Notes under the pieces: generated by a model
Database searches by the model: none
Seen by the model: only the letters and a program-made list of their open reading frames with translations
What the model was told of the DNA's origin: nothing
Translations under genes and position numbers: made by a program
Origin: Gnetum montanum
Taxonomy: Eukaryota > Streptophyta > Gnetopsida > Gnetales > Gnetaceae
Direction of reading: 5' to 3'
DNA: 53,984 nucleotides
Assembly (NCBI GenBank): GCA_015680685.1
Contig: MNCI01004202.1
Location: 203,968-257,951, forward strand
Part shown: positions 20,745 to 30,709 of the stretch, piece by piece
How positions within the stretch are numbered: the stretch's first letter is position 1
Layout of the letters: each line of letters begins with the position of its first letter

Positions 20745-22200
20745 ATTTTAAAATTTTTATTTTTTACTTGGACGTGAATATACAATAAGGTACTATATTA
20801 GAAGTCTCATGAAAGACAATACTATTAAATATGTCACTACAATATTTATGTTACCATACAATCACATGATGCATCATGACTCCTAGTCACTTTAAAATAT
20901 CTCTACGTAAGTGACAAATTAATTAATTAACAATATGTGATTTAGGTATTTGAACCCTAAATGATAAGATTTATAAATACTTATTTTCTTGCAATTAGTA
21001 TTTTTATTAATTATTTTATATGATAAAAAACTTTTTTATGTTACATGATTCTATAATCAAGCTAATATATCAAAAATCTAATAAAACACATCTATTATAA
21101 ATGTTACTAAACCCTCTACATTCTAGTATTGTCATATGAGCATAATTGAAAGATATAAACACTTATTTTCTTACCATGTTACTAGTATATATGTTATCTT
21201 TAATTATTTTAGTTAATGAGAAATATTCTTTTATATTTTAAAACTTATAAATTATGAGTTAAGGTACTATACTAACACTCTTATGAGAGACAACACCTTT
21301 TCATTATAGTATAATCACATTATAGATCACAAGTCTTAAAGCATCCTAATTTTTTTAATCTCCATGTAACTACACCATGACTTAATGGATGGTGTATGAT
21401 TTAAAAATTAGAGTATTTACATCTAAATGATAATATTTATAAAAACTTATTTTCCTTCCATATTAATAGTATGTTATCCTTAATTTTTTTAAATAATAAT
21501 AAATGGTTTTCACAATTCAAAGCTTTTAAATGATGTATTAAAAGTTTTATTTTTTACATTTATGTGAATGCATAATAAAAGAACTGTACCAAAACTCTAA
21601 TGAAACATAACATTATTAGACTCCCACTACATCCTCTACACTATGGGATAGTCACATAATGCATCATAGCTCTTAAAACAGTTTATATTTTTTTTTATTG
21701 TCATGTAACTACATTTGACAACTTAATTGAGCAATACATAATTTAAAAAAATTGAAGTATTTAATCTTAAATGATAAGATTTATGAATATGTACTTTCTT
21801 AATGTGTTACTGATATGTATGTTATTTCAATTGTTTTGGGTAATAAGAAATGTTTTTTTATATTTCAAATGATGTGTTAAAAGTTTTATTCTTTATTTGT
21901 ACATGAATATACAAGAAGGTACTATACTAAGACTCTTATGAAAGACAACACTATTATACACATCACTACAACCTATGCAAGCATCTTATTCTTTTAATCT
22001 CCATAGAAGTACATCATTACTTGACATATTAATTAATGATGTATGATTTAAGATATTAGAGTATTTCAACCTAGATTTATAAATACTTATTTTCTTATAG
22101 TGTTAATAGTATGCTATTTTTAATTATTTTTGGTAATAATAATTGGTTTTTTACATTCAAAGATGATAAATGATATGTATTAAAAAATGTATAACTAGCT
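20745..22200 (+). repeat. Diverged tandem array, ~330 bp units
   Basis: The order AAGGTACTATACTAAGACTC, GAAAGACAACA, TCACTACA, ATCACAT-ATGCATCA, CTCCATGTAACTACA, GATTTA-GTATTT, AATGATAAGATTTATAAATA, TTATTTTCTTAC-AGTAT, TTTTAATTATTTT recurs with starts near 20790, 21260, 21585 and 21910, plus a partial copy near 21065. Copies are strongly diverged, so the array is old. Confidence 0.7.
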
Positions 22201-22261
22201 TACTTATATATTTATAATATATACATATATAATTTGGCAAAGAGAATCTTCTTTGTAGATA

Positions 22262-22549
22262 AATAATAAGGTATTTGAATCAAATATTTATCACTTCTAG
22301 ATGAAAAACAAGATTTATTTATCAAATTTTTCATAATCATAGGATCAAGAATAAAGTATCTGCATCATCTATCGTATATTCTCCCTCAGCCAAATTTGCA
22401 ATGCTTATGAGAACATACAAAAAAGAACAAATTTGGCCAAGAACACATGATATATGATGCAAATACTTTATTCTTGATCTTATGATTGTGAAAAATAGTG
22501 TTCTTCATCTAGAAGTCATGAATTATTTGCCTAAATTACCTTATTACTT
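22262..22549. mobile_element. Foldback (MITE-like) element with ~140 bp inverted arms
   Basis: The left arm (from AATAAGGTATTTG, through ACTTCTAGATGAA and GGATCAAGAATAAAGTAT, to CCAAATTTG) is the reverse complement, at about 80% identity, of the right arm ending CTTTATTCTTGATC...TTCATCTAGAAGT...ACCTTATT. Only about 25 bases separate the arms. The structure is typical of MITEs or foldback elements. No coding capacity. Element B begins two bases after its right end. Confidence 0.75.
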
Positions 22550-22551
22550 GT

Positions 22552-23447
22552 TAATGAGAGGTTGGGTATTCCAACACTCTACCATACAAGTCACAAGCAC
22601 ACGCACACGACCAAATTGTAATCAATGGAGGACAATGTAAGCATGCTAGAAGTTGATAATCGATTTGTGATCATTGTCTCCCCACTTCAAGTTAGTGGAG
22701 TGCAAGTGTATGGTTTGACTCTAAGTGAGGCATATGATATCTTGATGTTGTTGGCTCATGTTACTCTTAATTGCAAACATAATGAAAATGATAATGAGGT
22801 CTAAGTCTAAGCAATTATAGAAATGCAAATCTACTCTATCCTATGACAATGAGCAACTATTCCTAGCTTGTTGTACATGTCTTGGGCTCATGTAACCATC
22901 ACTAGGTTACCAAGTGTTTTGCTACTAGGTGAACTAAACAATCATACTACTGGGATTACCAAACAATTACACTTATACACTTGAAACCAATTGTACTCAT
23001 TCTGCCTTACTAGCAATCATGAAAATATAAAGTATTTCAAAAATATAAAGAACTATACTAAAGTAAGCATATTAAATAAATTACAATTAAACTAAGTAAC
23101 GAAAATAGCTAAGTAAAACAAAGAAACTATGTGGATGCTACAATGATGATAAGAAATCTTGATCTTTATTGTCATTTATGAACTATGTCACAATACACTT
23201 GAATAAAGATTCCATTCAATTGCTGAAAACCACACTACGGTCATTCACTTTATCACTAAGTGTAAACTATGAAAAAAAATTGCAAGAGTTTCCCTAAGGG
23301 TTGGAATGGATTGTTGTGTTGTTGATGTGACCAAGTGTCAATATTTATAGGACAACATAGCTCCTAATACATCGTATGAATGATGACATAGGTAGAGCTG
23401 CAATATCATAGATACGATAAAGTGGCTTAGAGAAAAATGATTTATCA
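22552..23447 (-). repeat. 3' LTR of element B
   Basis: 896 bp, left end TAATGAGAGGTTGGG (TG mutated to TA), right end GATTTATCA. Matches 37626-38093 along that partner's whole length. Contains TTACACTT/AATAAAGAT-type R sequence on the complementary strand near 23200. Confidence 0.85.
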
Positions 23448-23460
23448 TACCCCTACAATT
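23448..23460 (-). other. Polypurine tract of element B
   Basis: Minus strand AATTGTAGGGGTA immediately upstream of the 3' LTR, a decayed form of GTCGTGGGGGTA. Confidence 0.75.
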
Positions 23461-23679
23461 GACTAGAAACTTGTCCTCAAGTTAAGAAAAAGAAAGATAG
23501 AGTTCTTTACAAAATTGGGAGGTATACTCAAACTATGACATGACTTCTTATTTATATGATTGCATTACTCTAAATGTTGCATTGTTGTGTTTTTACAAAA
23601 TTATCATGCATGGCATGATAGACACATTTGACAAAAAAACAAAACAAAAGAACATAGCTTGATGTAGCCTTCAAGTTCT

Positions 23680-23961
23680 TGATAGTGGTGGATCCTCCAT
23701 TAGCTTCTTCCTTTGTCATCAAGCTCCTAAAATTGGTATCAGTTGAGGAGTGCCTGAAGTTTCTATTCCTTTGACCTGGGATCGTGTACTATCCATGCAA
23801 ATTCTATAATGTTTGATGGCATAAGTACTTCTCATGTGCATGGTAGCTGCAGAAACATCTTATTTTCTTTAACATACTAGACTCTGAATTATCTCCTTTT
23901 CTCTTCAAATGCCTTGGCCACCTTTCACAATTCCTAATAATCAGTCATTCAGTAGGCCAAG
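23680..23961 (-). pseudogene. ORF3 C-terminus of element B
   Basis: In minus-strand frames this matches the last ~90 codons of the ORF3 at 33180-35980 (the block containing QLPCPW, TLAWMAQDP and EEEK) and the M remnant at 25190-25610. It continues at 30710 after removal of the solo LTR; the CCAAG target duplication marks the exact join. Stops and short gaps interrupt it. Confidence 0.7.
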
Positions 23962-24086
23962 TGATGAATCATGTGTTTCTCATGCTCTAATATTGGGTAT
24001 CCAATGTTAGAGCTTGAACGTTGGGTATTTGATGTCGAAGCCAAGATGCGATGTCAGATATCTGATGTCATGGAGTATACGCCAAC

Positions 24087-24091
24087 CTATA
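24087..24091. repeat. Target duplication of M, left copy
   Basis: CTATA, matched at 29906-29910. It is the first half of the solo LTR's CTATAAATA core promoter. Confidence 0.9.
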
Positions 24092-25002
24092 TGATGAGCG
24101 GCGAGGTACCCCTACGCCCAACCATACAAATACGAGCGTTCACACACAATTTGGTCGAACTCTATGGATAGGCTAGTTGTAGTATCTAGATAGTTACATG
24201 TTGATCACAGTTCGCTATCTTCCCACCTAGACTAGTATTGCTTTGTCATGTATGGTTTAGTCCAAAGTGAGGCGTATGATGTGATCCTAAACTAATGCTA
24301 CTCCTAGAGACAATGGAAGATAATATTGATTAAACTAATGAGCAATAGGAAATGAGTCTAAGCTAGCCTAAGTGCGATGAGTATCCATTCATTAATCATC
24401 TGTACACATCTTGAACCTCATGCACTACTACTACCAGGGTTACCAAGCGTAGATCCTAAGTACGCTGCTGGGTTGCTAAGTAGTCACACTTAAATGCTCA
24501 TGATTAAGTCATACTCATTCCGCATTTAACAATAGGAATAGTAAATGATGATAAATAAATATTAACTAAGAAAGAAATAAATATTAACTAAGAAAGCTAT
24601 AAATAACAATAATAATTAACAATTAAACTAGACAATTAAAACTAAGTGAATGCTACAATGATGAAGTAATCTCAATCTTTATTTCTGGTCATGTGCACGT
24701 CCAAGTACGTCACGCTCGAATAAAGGTGTTGTACAATTACAAGCATCACACTGCGGGCATGCACTAGGAAAATATTCCAACTCCTACGAAAACCAAATGC
24801 AAGGGCTTCGCTACAACTACTCGAAAAGTTGCCTAAATCAGGCGGAAGGCCCTCTTATTTATAGGCTAGGATAGGCGGCTGCGTAAATGGGGCCACGTCG
24901 ACATAGGAAGGCTATGTCGATGGGGCCATGTATACGGGGCCACATATACGGGGCCCCGTATACGTGGCCTAGTCGACGCATCAACTATATAGCACTTCAT
25001 CA
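24092..25002 (-). repeat. 3' LTR of element M
   Basis: 911 bp, TGATGAGCGG to ACTTCATCA. Minus-strand core promoter CCTATAAATAAGAGG at about 24853-24867; upstream of it are repeated GGCCCCGTATACG-type motifs (24900-24970). Confidence 0.92.
24880..24975 (-). promoter_or_regulatory. U3 motif array of M LTR
   Basis: Tandem and inverted copies of GTATACGGGGCC (plus strand GGGGCCCCGTATACG) and GTCGAC/ATGTCGAT lie just upstream of the TATA box. A matching but CpG-decayed array is in the 5' LTR near 29790-29880. The position equals that of the GATATC arrays in the other LTR class. Confidence 0.6.
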
Positions 25003-25015
25003 TACCCCCACGACT
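25003..25015 (-). other. Polypurine tract of element M
   Basis: Minus strand AGTCGTGGGGGTA abuts the 3' LTR. Confidence 0.88.
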
Positions 25016-25189
25016 AAGTAAAAACTCGTCCTTGAGTCAAAGAAAGTGAGGAACACGCTCAATTGAATACACAGTGGATAGGTATGGGATTATTGACTGA
25101 CTAGAAATTTATTCATGCCATAGTGGATATGAAAAAATTGGGACACAAACACAAAATGAAAAAATTTGTGGAACTCATGGGGTTCCCAG

Positions 25190-25610
25190 TAGTGGTGGCT
25201 CTTCCATGGGTGCCTTTCCTTTGTCCTGTGCATCAAGCTTCTGAGATTGATACCATTGAAGAAGCACCTGACGTTTCTCCTCTTCTATTTTAGGATTATG
25301 AGCCATCCATGCTAATGTTCCAATATTTAATGGAGTCAGCACTTTTCATGGACACGGTAGCTGCAGGAACACTTGATTGGCCTTGACATGCCATGCCATA
25401 CATAGTCGTCGGTCCTCTTCATAGGCTCGGGCCCTGACCTCTCCTCCCTTTTCTTGGATAGATTATGTAGCAACAGGAGTTTCATGATGGATGCTAAATG
25501 ATTTCCCTCTGCTCTGAATGTTCTGCATGAGGTCCCTGGCCTCTGCCTCCCCCAGGTCATTCGGTTGCACTGTGAGAAGGTCCTCCTTGTTGTCTTCTTT
25601 TAGGGGCCAT
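25190..25610 (-). pseudogene. Internally deleted ORF3 of element M
   Basis: The ATG at 25610 opens MAPKRRQQGGP, like other ORF3 copies. After about 40 codons the sequence jumps, in shifted frames, to the ORF3 C-terminal block: ARAYEED...AWHVKANQVFLQLPCP, then TLAWMAHNP, EEEKRQ, and a C-terminus KGKAPMEEPP near 25200. Compared with the ~930-codon copy at 33180 about 2.4 kb is missing, including the N-terminal globular domain and the coiled coil. Both ends are kept, so the deletion is internal. Confidence 0.7.
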
Positions 25611-25622
25611 CTATAATCACAC
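25611..25622 (-). promoter_or_regulatory. Conserved 3' splice-site-like sequence before ORF3 of M
   Basis: Minus strand CTTGTGTGATTATAG directly before ATGGCCCC; see the equivalents at 3159 and 33165. Confidence 0.5.
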
Positions 25623-25890
25623 AAGGATCAATTGTTAGTAAGGTTATTTGAAAAGAGTTCAATGATTTCATGCCTTACTCATTGCCTCTAATAAATGTTG
25701 AATTCCTTACTTAGTGTGATTTTAAAGTTAGAGATTTTTCAAGGAAGTTTCCCTAAAAGTTTAATGTTAGACCTGGTTTTCAGGAACATTTGATAAAATA
25801 ATGACAAAGGAAAGAATAGGTTTGGCAATGAAATACTCGAAGGGTATAAGATGATGTGGTGGTGTGCAACAAATAAAAATTACAAAAGTT

Positions 25891-25915
25891 ATGCAAGTGG
25901 GTCCTCCCCAAAGCA
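25891..25915 (-). promoter_or_regulatory. Conserved purine-rich segment, element M
   Basis: Minus strand CTTTGGGGAGGACCCACTTG, the same as in R (43736-43760) apart from flanks and one base off L (3963-3987). Confidence 0.5.
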
Positions 25916-26958
25916 GGTTCCAACCTATATGCCCTTGCGTAACCACACCTTAAGATGTCCGTAGGCATTAGAAGGGTTAAATGTAATCTATACCAATGCA
26001 AAAAACACACACACATGTAGATACCACCATAATGAGGTATGAATTCAATGCTATACAAGACACGAGTCACCAATACATGAACAATGAGATGGAATGAATC
26101 AGATAAGGGATTGCAGAGATTGGGACGTGAGGTAACTAACTCAAGGCATAATGAATCCTGCGTGTAAAGCATGATTAAGGTGTCATTAACCTATCGTTCC
26201 AAGATCAGGACCAAATCCATTCCTTTGATCAGTGACACCGCATTATTTCATCCCATGATGAGCAACTATGAGAGCACCAGAGCAATAAGGTGTACGATCA
26301 CTTGGAATTTTATTCAAGGGAGGAGTGATTTTTTTTTGTGGCACTTCCTTCTTTACTTTTTCTCTTCTTCCTTTTTTCTTCTTTTTGAATACTAAATCCA
26401 GGGAAGCCGCCAACCTTCAGGCATGGGCACATGTCTTTCCAATGGAACCCCCTAGAACAGCATTGGATTTTTGAATGCTCTTTTTGATTACTCTTACTCC
26501 CATTTTCATTAGATCTACAAGGATCTTAGTACAACCATGCTGCATGATAACTCTCACAGACGTCACCAAAGAGAATCCACAAGTCCCCTTAATGTCACAC
26601 CCTAATCATTCCCTCTTGGTCCATCCTTCTTCATTCTGGGCACAATGAACACAAAATTAATTTTTAAGTTTCAAGAAATGTCAAGAATATCACTATACCC
26701 AAGAACAGAACCTCTTATTTGTAGAATGGATGAGTGGGTGTAATGGGCTCGCTATCCAAATAATTGATCACCAGAGACTTGATAGCATAAAATAACACCT
26801 CAACCAATGAGTCACATGAGTGTTTTATTCGTAGATGAGATTACTCATAAAAAGATGAAAAGATAAAAAGATAAAATAATAAATTAAAAGGTGAAAGAAT
26901 GGAAAACAAAAAGTTGAAAAATTAAAGAAATTGAAAAACATTTATCAATTTTATGTTG

Positions 26959-28856
26959 TTAGAATGGAGGATACCCCCCATAACTAAACGGTTGAGCATG
27001 GCTAGAATTAATAAATGGAAGGTGGGGATCATTGCATGTTGAAAATATTGGGACCCGGTCATACTTACCCCATTGGGGTTCACACACTTGATTAGAGTTG
27101 ACATAGTAGGGCAAGTTATATGATGTGGTTAGTTTATAAGGAGTTGACCGACTATGGTACTTGTGACCGTAAGATGGTATGCAAGGATCAACATGTCTCC
27201 CCATGTGGCAATATTCATTGGGCCCCATGGTGCTTGGAGTGTTGATTGGTGGCCCAGATAGAGTAACATGGGGCATTTGGTTCGAAGATGAAGATGCACC
27301 ACAATGTTGGATTTGTGCTAAGTTGGCGAATGCAGTGGTTTCTGAACTGTGGTGTCCCTTTCGACGGTCACGTCTAAAGAAGGGACGCCTTCGATGTTGT
27401 GAAGGACCTCCACTGCTATTGACAGTAGCAACACAAGTAATGGTTGTGGGTTGGTGTTGTGATGCAAAATCTTCTGTCATGGCTAGCGTTGATGTAGAAG
27501 GGGATGAAGTATGATAATGTTGAGGTTGAGCAGAATTGTAAGGCACATGAGGTGGTGATTTTGTTGGAGAGGACATGGATGGATAGTATTTGGGAGAATG
27601 ATAACTATGAGGTGAGGTAGAGGATGCTGATCTTGTTGGAGAAACAGGGTGTTGAACATAATAAGCATTTGGCACTAGGACATACAAAGGGTATGGTCCA
27701 GTTGCCGGTGGCCTCCCCCGCGACTGAGGTTTTTTCCATTGTGGTTGGACACAGTATTTTTGTACAAACTCTGGATGTAACATTCTTCACCAATGCTTAT
27801 GTAAATGTAACAATATTGGACATTGACCTTTGGGGTGATCATACAAGAAAATATTACATTGATACATATGATTGGCAGTTGAGTTCTTATCCTTATTATC
27901 TTCTACCCTTTGTTTCGATTGTCGTGTGGTGTCCTGTCTTATTTCTTGATTTGGCATAGTTTTTCCTCTAATAATGTTGGCATATTCTCCACATCTTTCA
28001 TGTACCCAGTCTGTCATCTTATTAATCTTTGCCTCAATTTCATCTAGNNNNNNNNNNNNNNNNNNNNNNNNNNNNNNNNNNNNNNNNNNNNNNNNNNNNN
28101 NNNNNNNNNNNNNNNNNNNNNNNNNNNNNNNNNNNNNNNNNNNNNNNNNNNNNNNNNNNNNNNNNNNNNNNNNNNNNNNNNNNNNNNNNNNNNNNNNNNN
28201 NNNNNNNNNNNNNNNNNNNNNNNNNNNNNNNNNNNNNNNNNNNNNNNNNNNNNNNNNNNNNNNNNNNNNNNNNNNNNNNNNNNNNNNNNNNNNNNNNNNN
28301 NNNNNNNNNNNNNNNNNNNNNNNNNNNNNNNNNNNNNNNNNNNNNNNNNNNNNNNNNNNNNNNNNNNNNNNNNNNNNNNNNNNNNNNNNNNNNNNNNNNN
28401 NNNNNNNNNNNNNNNNNNNNNNNNNNNNNNNNNNNNNNNNNNNNNNNNNNNNNNNNNNNNNNNNNNNNNNNNNNNNNNNNNNNNNNNNNNNNNNNNNNNN
28501 NNNNNNNNNNNNNNNNNNNNNNNNNNNNNNNNNNNNNNNNNNNNNNNNNNNNNNNNNNNNNNNNNNNNNNNNNNNNNNTTTAAATCAAGCATGGGTAGAC
28601 AACTTTCCTTACGATGCCTGCGGGCTATTCGAATAGCCTCCTGTATTTCCGTTAAGCTTGTAGTGGCCAGTAGGGGTTCATTGTCATCAGGTAAGTTATG
28701 CTTTTGTGTGTTGGGATGATGTTGTCTTTGTTTATGTTTATAAGAAACCCCCACCTCGGGTTGCATACTCTAATCTTCATTGTCATAATATTTGTTTGTT
28801 CTCCAATGAATTGCTCTACTAGTTGTTGCATTATCATAGTCTTGTGAGAGAGACAT
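26959..28856 (-). pseudogene. Gag-like gene of element M
   Basis: The ATG at 28856 begins MSLSQDYDN. The capsid core probably lies in the assembly gap (28048-28578). After the gap, 27787-28017 holds the nucleocapsid part with CNIF...HPKGQCPILLHLH, a CCHC knuckle equivalent to CDIC/CDVC in L and R with the second Cys lost (C-x2-F). A stop or shift near 27785 then leads to a 274-residue Pro/Ser/Tyr/His-rich tail (26959-27783; KPQSRGRPPATGPYP, RRRPFFRRDRR). Gag packages element RNA; its near-open state in a pol-less element fits a TR-GAG parasite. Confidence 0.7.
28048..28578. other. Assembly gap (531 N)
   Basis: A run of N inside the gag of M. The long open frames predicted across it are not real evidence of coding. 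Confidence 1.
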
Positions 28857-28980
28857 GGTTGTAAGGTTGTGTGTGAATTTATATGTGACTTTTATAATTA
28901 CTTTTTCTTCCTAAGAGATATATCATTAAGTCCTATACAACGACCTTGTATGATATAATTAATCTAGATAATTAGCACCA

Positions 28981-28998
28981 TCCCCGGAAATGGTGCCA
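28981..28998 (-). other. Primer-binding site of element M (tRNA-Asp-like)
   Basis: Minus strand TGGCACCATTTCCGGGGA, one base after the 5' LTR. It differs from the Athila-type tRNA-Asp PBS TGGCGCCGTTGCCGGGGA at three positions, two of them CpG-to-CpA. Confidence 0.85.
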
Positions 28999-28999
28999 A

Positions 29000-29905
29000 T
29001 GATGAGCGAGGTACCCCTATGCCCAACCATATGAATACGAGCATTCACGCACAATCTGGTCGAACTCCGTGGATAGGCTAGTTGTGGTATCTAGATAGTT
29101 ACACGTTGATCACAGTTCGCTGTCTTCCCACCTGGACTAGTATTGCTTTGTCACATATGGTTTAGTCCAAAGTGAGGCATATGATGTGATCCTAAACTAA
29201 TGCTACTCCTAGAGACAATGGAAGATAATATTGATTAAACTAATGACCAATAGGAAATGATTCTAAGCTAGCCTAAGTGCGATGAGTATCCGTTCCTTAA
29301 TCATCCATACACATCTTGGACCTCGTGCACGACTACTACTGGGGTTACCAAGCATAGATCCTAGGTACGTTGCTGGGTTACCAAGTAGTCACACTTAAAT
29401 GCTCGTGATAAAGTCGTACTCATTTCGCATTTAATAACAAGAATAGTAAATGATGATGAATAAATATTAACTAAGAAAGCAATAAATATTAACTAAGAAA
29501 GTAATAAATAATAATAACAATTAACAATTAAACTAGACAATTAAAACTAAGTGAATGCTACAATGATGAAGTAATCTCAATCTTTAATTCTGGTCGTGTG
29601 CGTGTCCAAGTACGTCACACTTGAATAAAGGTGTCGTAGAATTACAAGCATCACACTGCGGGCATGCACTGGGAAAATATTCTAACTCCTATGGAAACAA
29701 AATGCAAGGGCTTCACTACAACTACTCGAAAAGTTGCCTATATCAGGCGGAAGGCCCTCTTATTTATAGGCCGGGATAGGCGGCTGCATAAAAGGGGACG
29801 TTGACGCAGGAAGGCTACGTCGACAGGGCTGTGTCAATGTGGCCATGTATATGGGGCCTCGTATACATGGCCTAGTCGATGCATCAACTATATAGCACTT
29901 CATCA
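29000..29905 (-). repeat. 5' LTR of element M
   Basis: 906 bp, TGATGAGCGAGG to ACTTCATCA, followed by target duplication CTATA (29906-29910). A 3-base deletion near its start (GCGGCG to GCG) separates it from the 3' LTR. Confidence 0.92.
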
Positions 29906-29970
29906 CTATAAATATAGTGCTTGGGCTCATGATTCAAAGATAGTTTTTCGTTGGTTTTTCATAGTTTTGC

Positions 29971-30064
29971 TAATAGAGTAGCCGAATTCTTGTAGGTTTA
30001 TTCCATAATCTTAGAGNTTAATAGAGTAGCCGAATTCTTGTAGGTTTATTCCATAATCTTAGAG
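29971..30064 (+). repeat. 46 bp duplication around a single N
   Basis: 29971-30016 and 30019-30064 are identical, separated by N (30017) and T. This is the signature of an unresolved contig overlap in the assembly and probably not biological. Confidence 0.85.
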
Positions 30065-30709
30065 AATAGTTAGTGAGTGCCCACAAAGTGGATCTGAGTC
30101 AATTGTACAAAGTCTTATTCAATTGGCAATGTACCTAGACATATTCCACAAGCGGCAATAAGATCAAGATTTATTCTTATTCATTGCAGCACTTTGACTT
30201 AGATTAGATTTACTTTCCATGAAATTTACTTTTCATGTACTTAGTTAATATTCACATTTTCATACATGTTAATTAATTAAGCACATAAGTATGCTTGCTT
30301 CGAGCATGTGTATGACTCTTGGTAATCCTAGCAACGCTTAATGTTTGGTAACCCAGTAGCATTATATGTGTTTAGGATGTGCACAAGAAGTGGGATTGAA
30401 TACTTATGTTAGGGTAGTTGATTATTAATTACCAATTAGATTAGTTTAATTGATTATAAACTGAGTTTCAACCTATTGTTCATGGCAGACAATAAAATAT
30501 AAAATAATAAAAATCATATGCCTCACTCTAGACTAAACCATATGTGACAAAGCTACCACTAGTCCACGTGGAAAGACAGCGAACTATGATCAAGGCATAG
30601 TGATCTAGATGCCACAACTAGTACCATGCATGGAATTTGATTAGATTGTGCATGAACACTTGTGACTCATATGGTTGGGTGTAGGGGTACCTGACTATTC
30701 ATCACCAAG

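Larger units (their letters stand above)
24092..29905 (-). mobile_element. Element M: complete non-autonomous gypsy element (gag only, TR-GAG type)
   Basis: A 5.8 kb element with both LTRs (24092-25002 and 29000-29905), PBS, polypurine tract and a perfect 5-base target duplication. The internal part holds a gag-like gene (26959-28856), the conserved purine-rich segment and a deleted ORF3 (25190-25610). There is no protease, RT, RNase H or integrase, and the 531-base gap is too small to hide pol. Its LTRs and tract match the L family, so it probably used L-type enzymes in trans. The LTRs are about 95% identical by eye, differing mostly by transitions. Confidence 0.9.
23962..30704 (+). repeat. 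Solo LTR (E1-type) interrupted by element M
   Basis: The left piece is 23962-24091 and the right piece 29911-30704, together about 924 bp. It starts TGATGAATCATG, ends GACTATTCATCA, and is flanked by CCAAG at 23957-23961 and 30705-30709. There is no polypurine tract before it and no PBS after it, so it is a solo LTR left by recombination between two LTRs. Its U3 keeps a degraded GATATC motif (GATGTCAGATATCTGATG) and the TATA box is reconstituted across the M insertion. Confidence 0.88.

Noticed and set aside
26171-26395. ORFs at 25780-26172 (-) and 26171-26395 (+)
   Set aside because: Located in M's noncoding spacer; no match to the gag, pol or ORF3 of relatives.
27974-28766. Long open frames across 28048-28578 on both strands
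   Set aside because: They are made of N; the only real coding signal is M's gag on either side.
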